Part shown: in pieces, positions 11,091-24,113 of the stretch
Position numbering within the stretch: position 1 is the stretch's first letter
How the letters are laid out: the number at the start of each line of letters is the position of its first letter
Assembly: GCA_017893485.1 (NCBI GenBank)
Contig: CM030365.1
Location: forward strand, 34,129,000 to 34,192,999
DNA length: 64,000 nucleotides
Reading direction: 5' to 3'
From: Hemerocallis citrina
Taxonomy: Eukaryota; Streptophyta; Magnoliopsida; Asparagales; Asphodelaceae
Position numbers and translations under genes: made by a program
The notes under the pieces: model-generated
What the model was told of the DNA's origin: nothing
Databases searched by the model: none
The model's input: the letters and a program-made list of their open reading frames with translations, nothing else

Positions 11091-11849
11091 TACTTGGAGG
11101 AGGACCCCTTTTCAAAGACAGGAGTGAAGGAAGCTTTTCTGACCCAAGGAGCAATGTCGACTAGCTTGTGGTTAGCCAGAGCCTCTCCTCTGGCAGCTTG
11201 GGCGAGCTTCTCAATCTTCACCTCGAAAGACAAGCCCCAAGGTTGAGGTCCGGGTACCTAGTTTTGACATGCTCGAGGACAAGGTCATACCCTTCGTCTT
11301 AGGCCCGGATAACGCGCAGCACGGTGTCGTCGTACTCATTCATCATCTCCTTCTCCTTTACCTGCCACGTCAATTTCTCATAAACCAGCTTCCCATCCTC
11401 CGCCAACAACTCTTCCTGAGCCTTGTTCTCGCTGACCAGGCCCTCCTTCAACCCCTTTATTATCTGCTAAAGGTCACCGTTCTAGGCCCAATAACTCCTT
11501 CTCCCTTGCCTCAGCCACCTGAGCATGCCTGAGAAGCGCCTTGAGCCTCCACCTTAGTTCTCACCTATTGATGGCTGCCTACAAGAAAATAAGAACACTT
11601 TTAGCAAAGTAAAAAGGATGTAGTCAAGAAGTCGATGACGAACGGATCCCTCACCATAACAGAAGTCTAAGCCCAGTGGGTGTAAACCTCATGCTCTGAT
11701 TCTTTCACCAAGGCCATCCTATCATAGGAAGTGGCTAAGTGGTTGACCACCTGCAGAGCGTTGGGGTGGTCGGTCGATAAGTTCGCCTCTGTGACGGACC
11801 AAGAAGGCACCTATAGCTTCGCCTGTTGGGGAGATTTTGGAGTCACCAC
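11091..11849 (-). pseudogene. Antisense ORF (aORF) fragment of Tat element T1
   Basis: The minus strand encodes a charged, helix-rich C-terminal region. One frame reads KEKEMMNEYDDTVLRVIRA, then a stop, then DEGYDLVLEHVKTRYPDLN, and ends with a Lys/Ser-rich tail at a stop codon near 11093-11091. The part farther upstream is frameshifted and is cut by LTR C2 at 11850. Its position after integrase and opposite to pol matches the extra antisense ORF of Tat elements, also seen more fully in T2 (40820-43700). The function of such aORF proteins is not established. Confidence 0.6.
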
Positions 11850-13329
11850 TGTAACGCCCCAAAAATTTTAAATATTATTTTTAATGAATAAATAATTTTA
11901 AAATAATTTTATCTAATTATTTTGAATTCTTATGAAATTATAGTTTGGCACGTGCAAAACACGTGCAAATATTTTCAAAATGCAAGTTTTAAAATTTTGA
12001 TTTGCTAAATTAATTCTTTTATTTATAATTGAATATAATTTTAATTTTGTGGTTTTTCTGAATAAGAGAAATTACTTTTGTAAATAATTTGATAGGAGGG
12101 GACTTTTGTGTAAAAAGTCGTTTGGAGCCAAAATTTAAATTCAGAATTTTGTTAGCTGCATTTTGGGGCTGGTTTTGAGTAGAAGGATTTATGGGTTGAT
12201 TCTATCCATATTTTATTGGATTTTATTGGAAAAAAATAACTAATTGTGAAAATTTGGGATTGTAGGGTGCTTTATTGCAAAAACTCCCACAAAAAAAGCC
12301 TAAAATTTTGAACCCGGTCATATAAAGGAAGGCATGAATAGTAGGTTTCGGCCTCTCTTTTGTTTTTTGCTATTTTTGTTGACTTTGGAGCTTGAGGAGA
12401 TCTTTTGCATTAGAAGGAGAAGGCTTTTGGAGTTTATTCGAAATCTACAGGAGGTGGGTAACACACTATCTCTCTTGTTCTGTTTTTATCTCATGGATGT
12501 GTAGTATCATGCTAGGGATGAAAATTTTAGTGATCCATGTGTATGTTTGCATGATTTTGGTAATTGTTATGAGATACTTGTAGAGATGTATACTTGATAT
12601 GAGATTGTTGATTATATGACATAAAAATTTAAACTTGAATGTATGTTGATCTAAATAAATTATTACTGAGTAATGAAGTTTTCCATGCATGAAGGATCAA
12701 TTTTTATTTATGAAGATAGATCTAATGAACCTATATGTTATTGTAGATGTGTAGACCTTATTGTATGCTTCAAGAAACATGATTTGAGTAATTAAAAGAT
12801 GTAAATTTTATGAGTTATCTATTGTTTGATGAAAATTATTGGTGAGTCGAATACTAGAAATTTTATACATCAATTATACGATAAAAACCATTGAAAATAT
12901 ATGCTTGAATATGTGAAGCACTAGGGTTAGGATTTCGGGGTTAAACCCTAGACGTAGGGTTAGGTGTGGCTCGGTTTGGGCCAGAACAGTACCTCGGGTT
13001 GCACAGTGCCAACCCAAGCACTGTGCAGACCTAGGGTGGCTACTATTTGGGCTTCGGTTTGGAGGATTAGGGCTCTAGTTGTGTGTTGGGTGAAGGGGTT
13101 TGTGTGTTAGGGTTTGAGAACCCTAGTGTACATATAGATGCGCATAAGTATGTGTATGAATCTAGCGATTGTGTGATAATTGATTGATTCTTTTGATCAA
13201 GTTTCGAATGTGCAAATTTCAGATTTTGTTGAAATCTAGTTTCAGATTTTTAATGTGTTCAAGTAATAATTTTGAGGTTGCAAATCTATATCTATGTGGG
13301 TAATATTCTCAGTTTATAGGGAATATATG
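11850..13329 (+). mobile_element. Partial LTR C2, interrupted by a Tekay LTR
   Basis: It starts TGTAACGCCCC at 11850 inside the T1 antisense ORF, and shares the AT-rich U3 start and CACGTG boxes (about 11950-11970) with C1 and C3. A TATAAA is at 12321-12326 and a donor-like GAG|GTGGGTAAC at 12454. The LTR is cut at 13330 by the start of a Tekay LTR, and its distal part is not identified in the window. A perfect 9-bp stem with an 8-nt loop (GCACAGTGC/GCACTGTGC) lies at 13001-13026. No coding sequence. Confidence 0.7.
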
Positions 13330-14502
13330 TGTAACCCCTATTTTTTATCTTTCTGAGTATTTATTCATATTGTATTCTCCGTCCTCTTTTGAAACGTGTA
13401 TTGGATGTTCATATATTCATCTATTTGTTTTGTCGCCTTTAAATTGATCTTCTTGATTCTTTTGTCTTCCTATTGTTTCATCTCTAGTTGATCGGGTAAT
13501 TATTTTTAATCCTCATTATATTAATTGTTCATGTCCTATTTTATTTATTCCTTTTGTTCTTATATTTTTATTGGATTTGTTATTAAACCCTTAAGCCCAA
13601 TTATGCAATAACCCTATTCTAAAATCCCTATTAGATCTTTAACCTCCACTATCCTATTACCCTCCCCTTTTACCCATACAACCTGTTACACACCCTAACC
13701 TTAATATATCTCACCCTATATATATATACCCAGCTATATACCTACCCTGATATTCTAATAAACCTAGCCGCCTATTACTTCCGAAACCCTAGATCCTCCT
13801 GATCTCTCTTTCCCTCTACCCTGTGTGCATCCCCATCCCCTCCCCCGACCACCTCAACCATTTTGGCCGAGTGCCAGCCCACTACAGCGACGACCCCGCA
13901 GTGAAGCCCTACCTCAACAACCCCGCAGTGCCAGCCCACTACAGCGACGACAGCAGCATTGCTGCCTCCCTCTGATGCAACAACAACAGCAGCAGCTTCC
14001 CTGCGTTGTCTCCTCCATAGCGACGCCAACCGCTCAGCCAGTGCCTGCCTCCCCGTTCCGACGACAGACATCAGCAACAGCCTGGGCAACAGCAATGCAC
14101 ACTCGGTGCGCCGTTTCCCTCTCGACAGCAGCAACAGCATAGTAGCCGTGCTGTGTTTCTCCTTTCCCTGCCTTTTCCAAAGCCAGCAGCGATGCCAATC
14201 CCCTCCGGTGCTGTCCGCTTGGCCACCGTCATCTCCTTCTCACAGGGCACAAGTTCATCTCGACTGCCCCTCAGTGTGTGTGTGCTGCGGTTTGATCGTT
14301 TTGGCCGAGTGAGATCTCGACCATTGGATCGCTTGATCTTCATCATCATCATCACATCTTGATCGCTATCTTGATTATCAAGATCCGTGCATTGTGTTCG
14401 TGATTGGTTCGTAATTTGTTGCTAAGTTCGTGCCCGAGAATCCGTTCCCGTTATTCTCATCTTCTCATTGTTTTCGTCGTTAATTTCGAGGAAAGTAACT
14501 TG
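13330..14502 (+). mobile_element. 5' part of a Tekay-type LTR, truncated
   Basis: It starts TGTAACCCCTATTTT at 13330 and includes the TATA stretch (about 13718), AAACCCTAG telo-box and GC-rich leader (13770-14290). It stops at the donor-like GAG|GAAAGTAACTTG (about 14490-14502). The next base belongs to an inverted gag gene, so the rest of the LTR has been lost in a rearrangement. Open frames in the leader (13775-14312) look like compositional artefacts. Confidence 0.75.
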
Positions 14503-15500
14503 AATGGTCAGTAGCACCACATCCAAAACAGCGGCGATTGGCACGCCTGCAATCTCTGTGCACGTGCCCGGTCATCTGGCAGAAATCACAGAATCCCTCT
14601 CTCCGAGGAGCGGTAGAAGAGTAAGGAACTGCCCTGACGGAATGGGCAGGGACAGGCCTCCAAATCGGCCCACTAGAAGGCCTAGCAACAACAGAGTGCA
14701 GAACAGTCCGCTAGGGAGGCTTCAACCCGCCACAAGCCTGCTCCTGATCTCAGGCAGCCTCAAGAGCCTCAGCATAAGTACGTAAGAAGGGAGACGAGCT
14801 GCACCCGAATATCTCTCTCAAGTCCCAGTGTGAATCTACGAGCTCTGTCCTCTTCGTTTGCCACAAAAATGGCTGCGAAGCGGCTAAGTCTGGTAAATTT
14901 CGCTGCATACTCATCCACAGACCTGGAGCCCTGTTTCAAGTGAGTCTAATGTTACAACATTGCATGAACAATATGTAACAAAAATTCCAAAATAGAACAA
15001 TGACCAAGCTGTTTCAGGGCTAGGAACTGTTGCTCCATTTCAACTCGAGTTCTGCTAGGGAAGAACTTCTCCAAGAAGCTCCTAGTGAACGTGGCCTAAG
15101 TAATAGGCCGTTCAAGCCTTTCAGACTCGGACCTTCACCAAATATGGGTCAGATCCACCAGCTGCATGGTCACTACATCCACTCTGTCAGCATCAGCAAC
15201 TCTTGCTGCCAAAAGCAACTGCTCAGTCCTGATCAGCCACTGTTCTGCCACCAAAAGCCTCTCAGTGCCCGAGAATCTGTCAGGATGCAGCCTCATGAAG
15301 TCTGTAACTGTACCTGGACGAGGAGGGAGAGCTGCCTGCATAGGCACAGCAGGAGGCAGAACCCGGGCAGCTTCCAAGGCAACCATCACAAGGTCACTAT
15401 GGTTTTGCTGTATATTGATCAACCGTTCCAACACATTGGTAATGACCTCACGCCCGTGCTGATCTTCTTGAGGGCGGGAAGTGGATCCTCTGCGAGCCAT
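14503..15500 (-). pseudogene. gag: Tekay gag fragment of element B
   Basis: Translation starts at the ATG at 15500 (MARRGST), directly after an acceptor-like GTGCAG. The N-terminal capsid region includes LHPDRFSGTE and EQWLIRTEQL. Just past the FLEKFFPSRT motif a 78-bp insert (14931-15008), flanked by an 8-bp direct repeat TGAAACAG, brings two in-frame stops. The reading frame continues through VDEYA to the zinc-knuckle region, where it is cut at 14503. Protease and pol are absent on this side. Gag would form the virus-like particle. The same insert occurs in element A, so it predates both copies. Confidence 0.85.
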
Positions 15501-15651
15501 GGTCTGCACAAGATCAAAAACAATTAGCATCCAGATCAAAGTTGATTATAATTTATTCATGTATGCATGTTCTGTGTACTATTGAGCTAATCCTAAATCG
15601 AGCCAAGCTTGTCTTATATATCAGTCAAAATAATACATTAGCCAAACCTGG

Positions 15652-15663
15652 GTTCTGATACCA
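15652..15663 (-). other. Primer-binding site (initiator tRNA-Met)
   Basis: The minus strand reads TGGTATCAGAAC, 10 nt after the LTR end at 15674. It matches the common plant primer site complementary to initiator tRNA-Met (TGGTATCAGAGC) with one change. It shows that the LTR at 15674-19336 served as a 5' LTR for the gag below it. Confidence 0.85.
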
Positions 15664-15673
15664 CTAAAAACCT

Positions 15674-18600
15674 TATCACGCACCGCTTCTCAAAAAGGAA
15701 ATACGGAATACGAATACGTGACTAAGTCCAACAAATGATTTTCATCATCCATAAGCTGTCAGGATCTTTACAAGGAAAAATTAGCTGGGCATGCATGAAT
15801 GAATCAATATACCAACAGAATTTACTTGAAACAGAATTTAATAATCTCAAATAAACCAGATCTGAACAATTCATAAATTCTGGGTCATACTGCCCAATAC
15901 AAAATTCATGTAGCAATTACATTTATTCAAAATAAGCAACAGGCAATAATAATAGCAAGAATTCCAGCAACTAAAATCTCAGATAACCTACTTCATCGTG
16001 CAGTTGATCACCATAATCCGCAATTTAATAAATTGCATGAAAAAGGAAAGAGAAACAAAACTCCTGTCAATGCAAGTTACGGGCCGCTTGTAGTGCAGGC
16101 ACAAGTACAGGAAAAGATAAACAAATATAGAGTAACAGCGGAAGCAAATATATCATGGAATAGACATGGCAACAAAATAGAGCAACTAGCATGAATCATG
16201 AACAAAACCAAGTGATATAATGTGCTAATAGGGTACGGGTAATATGTAACAGATGTCAAGTATCAGACAAGCAGGTAAATAGTTTAACAGGTAACATGTA
16301 TAGGTAAGTATGTAACATATGTCATGTTATGTCATGTCTCGTATTTATTTCTATCTAGGTAGCACTTCATGCATCCCGAATTTTTACCACATGGTTGCTA
16401 TTTACGTGCAATTTACGTTTAGATCTAGTGGTGGGTTTCTATAGGGCCGTGTACTCTGGAATCATGTAACAAGTAACAGGCACGAATCATGTAATCGTGA
16501 AATCGCGGCAACAGGAACATGCATGTATCATGTAATCATGAAACTTGGCAACATATTATCATATATTAGTAACTGACATGAATCATCACGAATCATAACA
16601 TCATATAATCAGGTAGTAATAACAGGCATGAATCATGTAATCATGAAACAAGGCAACATATAATCAGATAGTAATAACAGGCATGAATCATGTAATCATG
16701 AAAAATGGCAATATATAGTAATGGGAACATGACCCCCTTCCGAGTACACATACCTATATTGTCCACAACTAAGGTCTGTCCCTTAACCCCGGCTTGGTTA
16801 TTTGTTATTATTATCAAACAAGCATATACGTGTCACAAAATAGAGCAAGAATAACATGGCATGAACAAGTAACAGGTTCAGGTTGGAAGAAAAACATGTA
16901 CTGGTAAAAGACAACACATATCACTGTAGGATAACGAAAATTCTAGTTCAGGACAGTAAGACAGTACTGCACCAAATCTGGGATTCCCGTTGCCACACAT
17001 ATGCAAACCTGGATCCATCAGAAATCTGGAAAATGGACTCTTGGAAGAATTCAGCAAATATATATAAGTCATATGGTATTTCACTAAAACAGATTTGTAT
17101 CCAGAAAACATGTTCAACCAGAAATCATAGGTTTGTATTCACAAATAGGAAAATAACATACAAACTTACTTATGAAATCCAAGAAAAATCTGGGGTATTC
17201 CCTAGTATGTTTAGCATCAGAAAATAAAATTTCATAATTTTTCAACATACATAGTATAGCCAAATAAAATCAGAAGACAACAAGATGCATCAATTTGTAA
17301 ATCTAAAATCATAGACACAGCTGTACTAAAACAGCAATAGATTACAAAATATAAAACAAAATCCAGATCTGTCAAAACGGTGATAAAATAGATACAGTAG
17401 GCTACAATTCATATTCACAAAGTTTTTATAAAAAGCAAATAGAATCAGGTCAAAATTATCTTTCTTTACTGAACAATATGAATTTCTGCCAGTATAGTGG
17501 TTGTTTGCAAGCATAAAATGGTTTATAAAAGTCATTAATTAAATCCACAAAATTTAAAGGTTAATCCCAATCAAGTCTAGTTGTAATTATCAAAATATTG
17601 GATCAAAATATTTTTTTAAATCAGTATAAAAATAAATTACCATACAGAATTCATATAAAACAGAATTTGGAATTTTCTACACCTCTGTAGTAAAACAGCA
17701 ATAACTTGCAACTCACAAATCGAAACTGAGATCTGTCAGAAATTCTGGAAAGTAGACTGAGTTTTCTATAATTCATATTCACAAATAATTTTCATATACT
17801 GACCTTAATAGGGTCTAAAATACTGAACAAAAACGGGGTAACAACAAAAACTAAAATCTTCTTTATGCATAAAACCAACTAGTTCATATGTAACATATCC
17901 AAATCATAACAAATGCTAAATATGGTATACTAGATGTCCAAGCAACATGGTATAGGGTGTTTTGCAAGTCTATTATGAGTTGTACTACTCCTAACACAAT
18001 TAAGCATACATGATCATACAACACTTCCTAATCCACAACCAACATGCATGCATACATCAAGAATTTGTTAGATCTAAGTCTAAATTCATGTCGTGTGTGT
18101 AATGATAACTACGGAGGTTCAACACATAGAGACAAGATATAACAGAGGTTTTGCACAAGAATTGTCTCTTGAACACAACTACATTACAGGCGTTATTTAG
18201 TACTTGTATATGCAATAGAAAATTATACAAGTTACTTTCCTTATTATCGACGACGGAAACGATGCAAAGAGTAAGAATAACGGAAACAGATTCCCGGGTA
18301 CGAACTCAACGAACGAACAAACTACGATCAACTCACGAACAACGAACCCACGAGATCCACACACGCACACAAGAGAGGGCAGCGGAGGGGTGTGCTCCAG
18401 TCGAGGGGAAACATAGATGACAACGCTACACTCGACTGTCGAAGCTACTGCGGTCAGACGGGGGCAGCACAACACTCAGGGAGGTGCTGCGTCGCTGTCA
18501 CCCAGGCTGCTCGCTATTGCCTTCTACGTCAGGAGGGAAGCAGCACAGTGGGCGGCTGCTTGCGTTGTAGTAGGAGGAGCACAGGGGGAGCACCGGGGTG

Positions 18601-19336
18601 CTGTCTGCCACCGGGGTCGCGACAGGGAGGGGATGATAAGGCATCGATGGGCTGCATCGGGGTCTGGCATTTGGCGCTGCAGGTCGGGCTCGCAAGGGCA
18701 CAGGGGGAAGGTCGGGTGGATGAGGAGATGCACAGGATGAGGAGAGATCGGGGCATAGTTGTGGACGAGGGTAGGGGATGAAGTTTTAGAGCGGCTAGGG
18801 TTTCTTGGGAGGAAGATGAACAGGGTAGGCACATATATATAGGGTGAAAGAATTTGGTTTAGGTGCTGAAGGATTATAGTTAACGGGTTGAAGGTTAAGC
18901 GGGTAAGGGATTTTTAATGGACTATTGGGTTGAGTATTAAGGATTTTAGTGGATGTCCAATAAAGCTAGGGTTATAGGGCATGAGGTTAAAAAGATTCGG
19001 TAGTGAATTAATGGGTTTAATAGGGTTTTCAGAATAAATAAATAGAATATAGGGTGATCCAAAATGAGATGGGAACAAAATGAATAAATAAAATAGGACA
19101 TGAACAATTTAATAATGGGGATAAAAAATAATAGCTCGATAAATCAGAGGTGAATTAATAAATGGACAATTTGAATCAAGAACATCAAATAAAAGGCGAC
19201 AAATAAGATAGATGAAAATATATTGAAATGAAGATCCAATACATGGTTCAAAAAGAGACGGAGAAATACAATAGGAATAAATACTCAAAAAGAAAATTAC
19301 ATCCAAAAATACAGAAAATGGAAAACAGGGATTACA
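15674..19336 (-). mobile_element. Tekay LTR of element B (3663 bp), shared by two internal regions
   Basis: On the minus strand it runs from TGTAATCCCTG (19336) to GTGATA (15674). It has primer site plus gag on its downstream side and polypurine tract plus integrase/chromodomain on its upstream side. It is thus both the 3' LTR of the pol fragment at 19351-21770 and the 5' LTR of the gag at 14503-15500, the usual product of unequal LTR recombination. The TATA stretch is near 18831-18841, the telo-box AAACCCTAGCC near 18793-18803, and a decayed donor AAG|GAAAGT near 18240. ATCATG-rich repeat blocks lie at 16450-16735. Confidence 0.9.
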
Positions 19337-19350
19337 AATACTACCCACCT
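19337..19350 (-). other. Polypurine tract of element B
   Basis: The minus strand reads AGGTGGGTAGTATT immediately before the LTR start TGTAATCCC. Elements A (31791-31802) and G (62213-62226) carry the same purine-rich motif at the same place. It would prime plus-strand DNA synthesis. Confidence 0.7.
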
Positions 19351-21770
19351 AACAAGAAGAATTTCGTCATCGAAATTCAAACAAGAAGTACATAGGGTAA
19401 CCCTGAAAAGGAAAAAAAAGAACAAAACAAAAACTACTCAAATAGATCGGGAAACTTCTGCTGAATCTCCTCCTCCAACTCCCAAGTCGACTCACCCGGC
19501 GAGTGAGGATTCCAAAAAACACGAAGCAGCTTGATGATCTTGTTCTTAAGCACTTTCTCCCGCCGATCCAAAATAGCAACTGGCGGAATCACACAAGTCA
19601 AATCAGGCCGCACGATCAACTTAGAATAGTCGATCACGTGGTTCTCATCGCGGATATATCTCCTGAGTTGTGAGACATGGAAAAACATCGTGCACTCCTG
19701 ATAACTCTAGCGGCAATGTAAAACGATAGGCCACCTTACCTACTCGTTCCACAATGTCAAACAGTTCAATAATCTTAGGGCTGAGCTTGCCCTCACCACC
19801 AAACCGAATGACACCTCGCCAAGGCGATACCTTTAGGAAAACATGGTCACCAACCTCAAACTCCAATGCTCTCCAATGGATATCTGCCCATCGCCTCTGC
19901 CTATCCTGAGCTGACTGAAGATGCTTCCTAGTTTGAGTCACTGCATCAACTGTCCTGATGATCAACTCCAGACCCAACAACTTCCTCTCACCAATGTCAT
20001 CCCAGCACACTGATGATTTGCACTTCTGCCCATAAAGTGCCTCGAACGGTGCAGCTTTAAGACTGGCCTGAAAGCTGTTATTGTATGAGAACTCTACGAG
20101 ATGCAAGTGGTTCCCCCATGATCCACCAAACTGCAGCAAACAGGACCTCAGCATGTCCTCTAGAGTCTGGATGGTCCTCTCTGACTGTCCATCAGTTTGG
20201 GGATGAAAACCTGTATTGTACTTCAATTTACTCCCCAAACTACTCTGAAGACTCTCCCAAAACTAAGACCTAGTTTCGTATCCTTGTCGGATACAATACT
20301 GACTGGAACCTTATGAAGTCTGATGGTCTCTTGCATGTACTTCTCAGTTAGGCTCTCAATAGACTGTCTGAATCGGAAAGGGAATGAAGTGAGCACTCTT
20401 AGTTAGTCGGCGACAATCTCCAAAAAGGCATTATGACCCTTAGAACTCCTTGGCAAAGCGGTCACAAAGTCCATAGTTATGTGTTCCCACTTCCACTCCG
20501 GAATGGGAAGCAGTTGAAGAAGTCCGGCGGTTCTCTGATGCTCTGCCTTCACTTGCTGGCATATCAAACACTGAGACACAAACCGGGCCACAATTCTCTT
20601 CATACATTACCACTAGAATTGAAGTTTCAGGTCCCGATACATCTTAGTATCTCCAGGATTAATAAAATACGATGACTGGTGGGCTTCCTTAAGCAACCTC
20701 TGACAAAATTCACCCTTCGGGACATACAACTTGGACCCAAAACGAAGTGATTCATTAGCATGAATAACCATATCCGTTCGGGAACCAGATTCAACCTCTG
20801 CTCTGAAACTCTGCAACTGCTCATCACCAGCCTGACCTCTTTGATCTGATCAACATGAGATGAATGAAATTGGAGCACCAAACAACTCCGATCAGAACTC
20901 GGCAACAACACATCCAACTCCAATCTCCGCATCTTCTCAACCAAATCTCTCTGCTGAGTCAAAAACATAGCTGCCGGTCTCCTGCTCAAAGCATTTGGTA
21001 CTAAGGTCACTCTACCAGGATGGTATTGCAAACTGATGTCATAATCGGCTATAAGCTCCAACCAACGTCTTTGCCTCGCGTTTAACTCCTATTGGGTGAA
21101 GACGTACTTGATACTTTTGTGGTCAGTAAAGACCTCCACTCGGTACCAAGTAAATAATGTCTCAACAGCTTCAAAGCAAAGATCACTGCCACTAACTCCA
21201 AGTCATGGTCGGATAGTTCTTCTCATGCGGCCTCAACTGCCTCGATGCATAAGCAACAACTCGGCCTTTCTGCATCAGAATTGCTCCAAGACCCTTGCAT
21301 GAAGCATCATAGTGAACTACAAATCCGCCTGAACCATCTGGAATAGTCAACACTGGCGCGGATGTCAACCAACTCTTCAACTCAGCAAAAGCCTCACTAC
21401 AAGCCTCAGACCAACAGAACTTCTGATCCTTCCCTGTCATCTTAGTCAATGGTCCTGCTATCTTCAAAAAATCTTGGACAAATTTAGGATAATAGCTAGC
21501 TAGACCAAGGTAACACCTCACATCTGAAACTGACTTGGGAACTGGCCAATCCTTTATAACTTCAACCTTGGACGGATCCACAGAAATACCATCGCCCGAG
21601 ATAATGTGTCACAAGAAAGTAACTCTGTTGAGCCAAAACTCACACTTGCTGAGTTTTTCATATAGCTGATTCTCTCTCAAAGTCTATAGAACCAACCTAA
21701 GATGCTCAGCATGATCCTCTTGGTTCTGAGAATACATCAGAATGTCATCAATAAAAACCACCGCAAATAT
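19351..21770 (-). pseudogene. pol: Tekay pol fragment of element B: RT palm to chromodomain
   Basis: In coding order: end of the RT palm with VVFIDDIL (about 21745), RT thumb/connection ([20 protein letters not shown]), RNase H ([16 protein letters not shown], about 21300), zinc-binding integrase end (CLICQQVK, about 20540), integrase core and tail (20238-19645, with NTGFHPQTDGQSERTIQ), and a complete chromodomain tail (LDRREKVL to TWELEEEIQQKFPDLFE, stop at 19434). Gag, protease and the RT fingers are deleted; the LTR joins mid-palm at 21770. Many stops occur at 20600-21150. An extra T in a T-run near 19685 shifts the frame before the chromodomain. The chromodomain is the best preserved in the window. 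Confidence 0.9.
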
Positions 21771-23628
21771 CATGCCCTGCTTCCCAAAAAGAGAATACGG
21801 AATATGGATACATGACTAAGTCCAGCAGATGATTTTTATCATCCATAACCTGTCGGATCTTTACAACATTTCATAGGAATAATTAGAGTAGGAAGCAAGA
21901 GAAGTCAACCACGCATGCGTAAACGAATCAATATACCAACAATATTTACTTGAAACAAAATTTAATAATCTCAAATAAATCAGATTTGAACAAATTAATA
22001 ATTCTGGATCACATTGCCCAATACAAAATAATGCAAGTAACAGATACATTTATTCAAAATAAGCAACAGGAATAATAATAATAATAATAGCAAGAACGCC
22101 AACATCTAAAATCTTAGATCACCTACTCCATTAGGTAACTGGTCACCATGATCTGCAATTTAATGAATTACAGGAAGAGGAAAAAAAGAAAACAAAACGC
22201 CCATCAATGCAAGTTATAGGCCGCTTGTAGTGCAGGCATAAGTACAAAAATAAACATATAGAGAATAACAACGGAAACAAACATAGTATGGAATAGACAT
22301 GGCAACAAACTAGAATAACTAGCATGAATCAAGAATAGAATCAAGTAACATAGTGAGATAACAGGTGCATGTGACATGTAATAGGTAATAGGTATCATGC
22401 AAGCAGGTAAACATATAACAAGTGTCAAGTAGCATGTACAGGTAATCATGTATCAGGTAAGCATGTACAGGTAATCATGTAACAAGTATTATGTCATGTC
22501 AAGTCTTGTATTATTACTATCTAGGTAGCACTTCATGCGTCCCAGATTTTTTCCACATAGTTGCAACATACATGCATTTTCATTTAGGCCTAGTGGTGGG
22601 TTTCTATAGGGTCGTGTACTTAGGCGTCATGTAACAGGTAACATGCACGAATCACGTAGTCGTGAAATCGCTGTAGCAGGAAAGGGCATGAATCATGTAG
22701 TCATTAAACATGGCAACATATAGTAATAACATGTTATGATTCAAGTAATCATGAAACATGGCAACATATAGTAATAACATGTATGAATCACCACGAATCA
22801 TGGCAACATATAATGGTATGAATCACCACGAATCATGGCAACATATAATCAATTAGTAATAACAAGCATGAATCATGTAATCATGAAATATGGCAGCAGT
22901 TAATGGGATACACGGGCCCCCTTCTGAGTACACATACCTATATTGTCCACTACTAAGGTCTTTCCCTTAATCCCGGCTTGGTTATTTGTTATTATTATTA
23001 AACATGCATATACATGCATAAACTAGCAAGAATAACATAGAATGAACAAGTAACAGGTTCAGGTTGGAAGACAAACATGTACAGGTGATAGACAACACAT
23101 AAAAGGACAGGACAACGAAAATTCTAGTTCAGGACAGCAAGACAGTACTGCACTAAATCTGGGATTCCCGTTGCTACAAACATGCAAATGTGAATCCGTC
23201 AGAAAATCTGGATATAGACACTCAGCCGATTCCAGCAAATTTATATAAGTCATATGGTACTTCACAAAAATATGACTCAAAATAGAATTGTATCCAGAAA
23301 ACATGTTCAGCCAGAAATCAGATGTTTGTATTCATAAACAGGAAAACGGCATCAAAACATATTGATTAAATTGAAGAAAAATATGGGGTATTTCCTAATA
23401 TGTTTAGTAACAGAAAATAAAGTTTAATAATTTTCGAACATAGATAGAATATTCAAGTAAAATCAGAAAGCAACAAGATACAGTAGTTTTGTAAATCTAA
23501 AATCATAAACACAGCAGTACCAAAACAACAATAGATTACAAAATATAAGTCAAAATACAAATTCGTCAAAAGGGTGATAAAATAGATACAGTAGGCTACA
23601 ATTTATATTCACAAAGTTTTTTTAAACA
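21770..23628 (-). mobile_element. 5' LTR of element B, downstream half (split by element A)
   Basis: On the minus strand this ends GGGAAGCAGGGCATGA at 21770, lacking the final CA, and joins directly to RT sequence with no primer site or gag. The upstream half continues at 35209 after element A. The homologous LTR at 15674-19336 runs uninterrupted through the same point, which confirms the split. Repeat blocks of GAATCATG/CATGGCAACATA type lie at 22635-22905. No coding sequence. Confidence 0.88.
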
Positions 23629-24034
23629 TGTAACCTCTGTTTTTCATTGTGTATTTTTGGTGTGTATTTTTCGTTTTGGTATATTTTCTCTCTTGTATTT
23701 TTCTGAACTGTATATTGGAGTTGTTTTCAATATATATATTTGTTTTATTTCATTTTGAGCTCTTTGTGTTTGATTGGTTATTTTTTTGGTTTCGTTCTTC
23801 ATTATTTGTTCTTTCTTTCATTTGGTCTCGTTCTTTTTATTTTTATTTTCTTGGGTGCTTGTGGTGGTGATTGGTTGTGATCCTTTTCCCAATCCTATTT
23901 TTTTAATCCCTAATAAGATTTACCAAAGCCAAATTTAAATCCAATCCAATTTGTATCCTATTTGAAACCCATTAATTCAAATCCTACTACGACTCCTAAT
24001 TACACACAACCCAATTACCCATTAACCCTAATCC

Positions 24035-24113
<79 letters not shown>

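Noticed and set aside
14931..15008. Canonical intron in gag
   Set aside because: The acceptor side (AAACAG) is plausible, but no GT donor gives an in-frame join; the direct repeat fits an insertion better.
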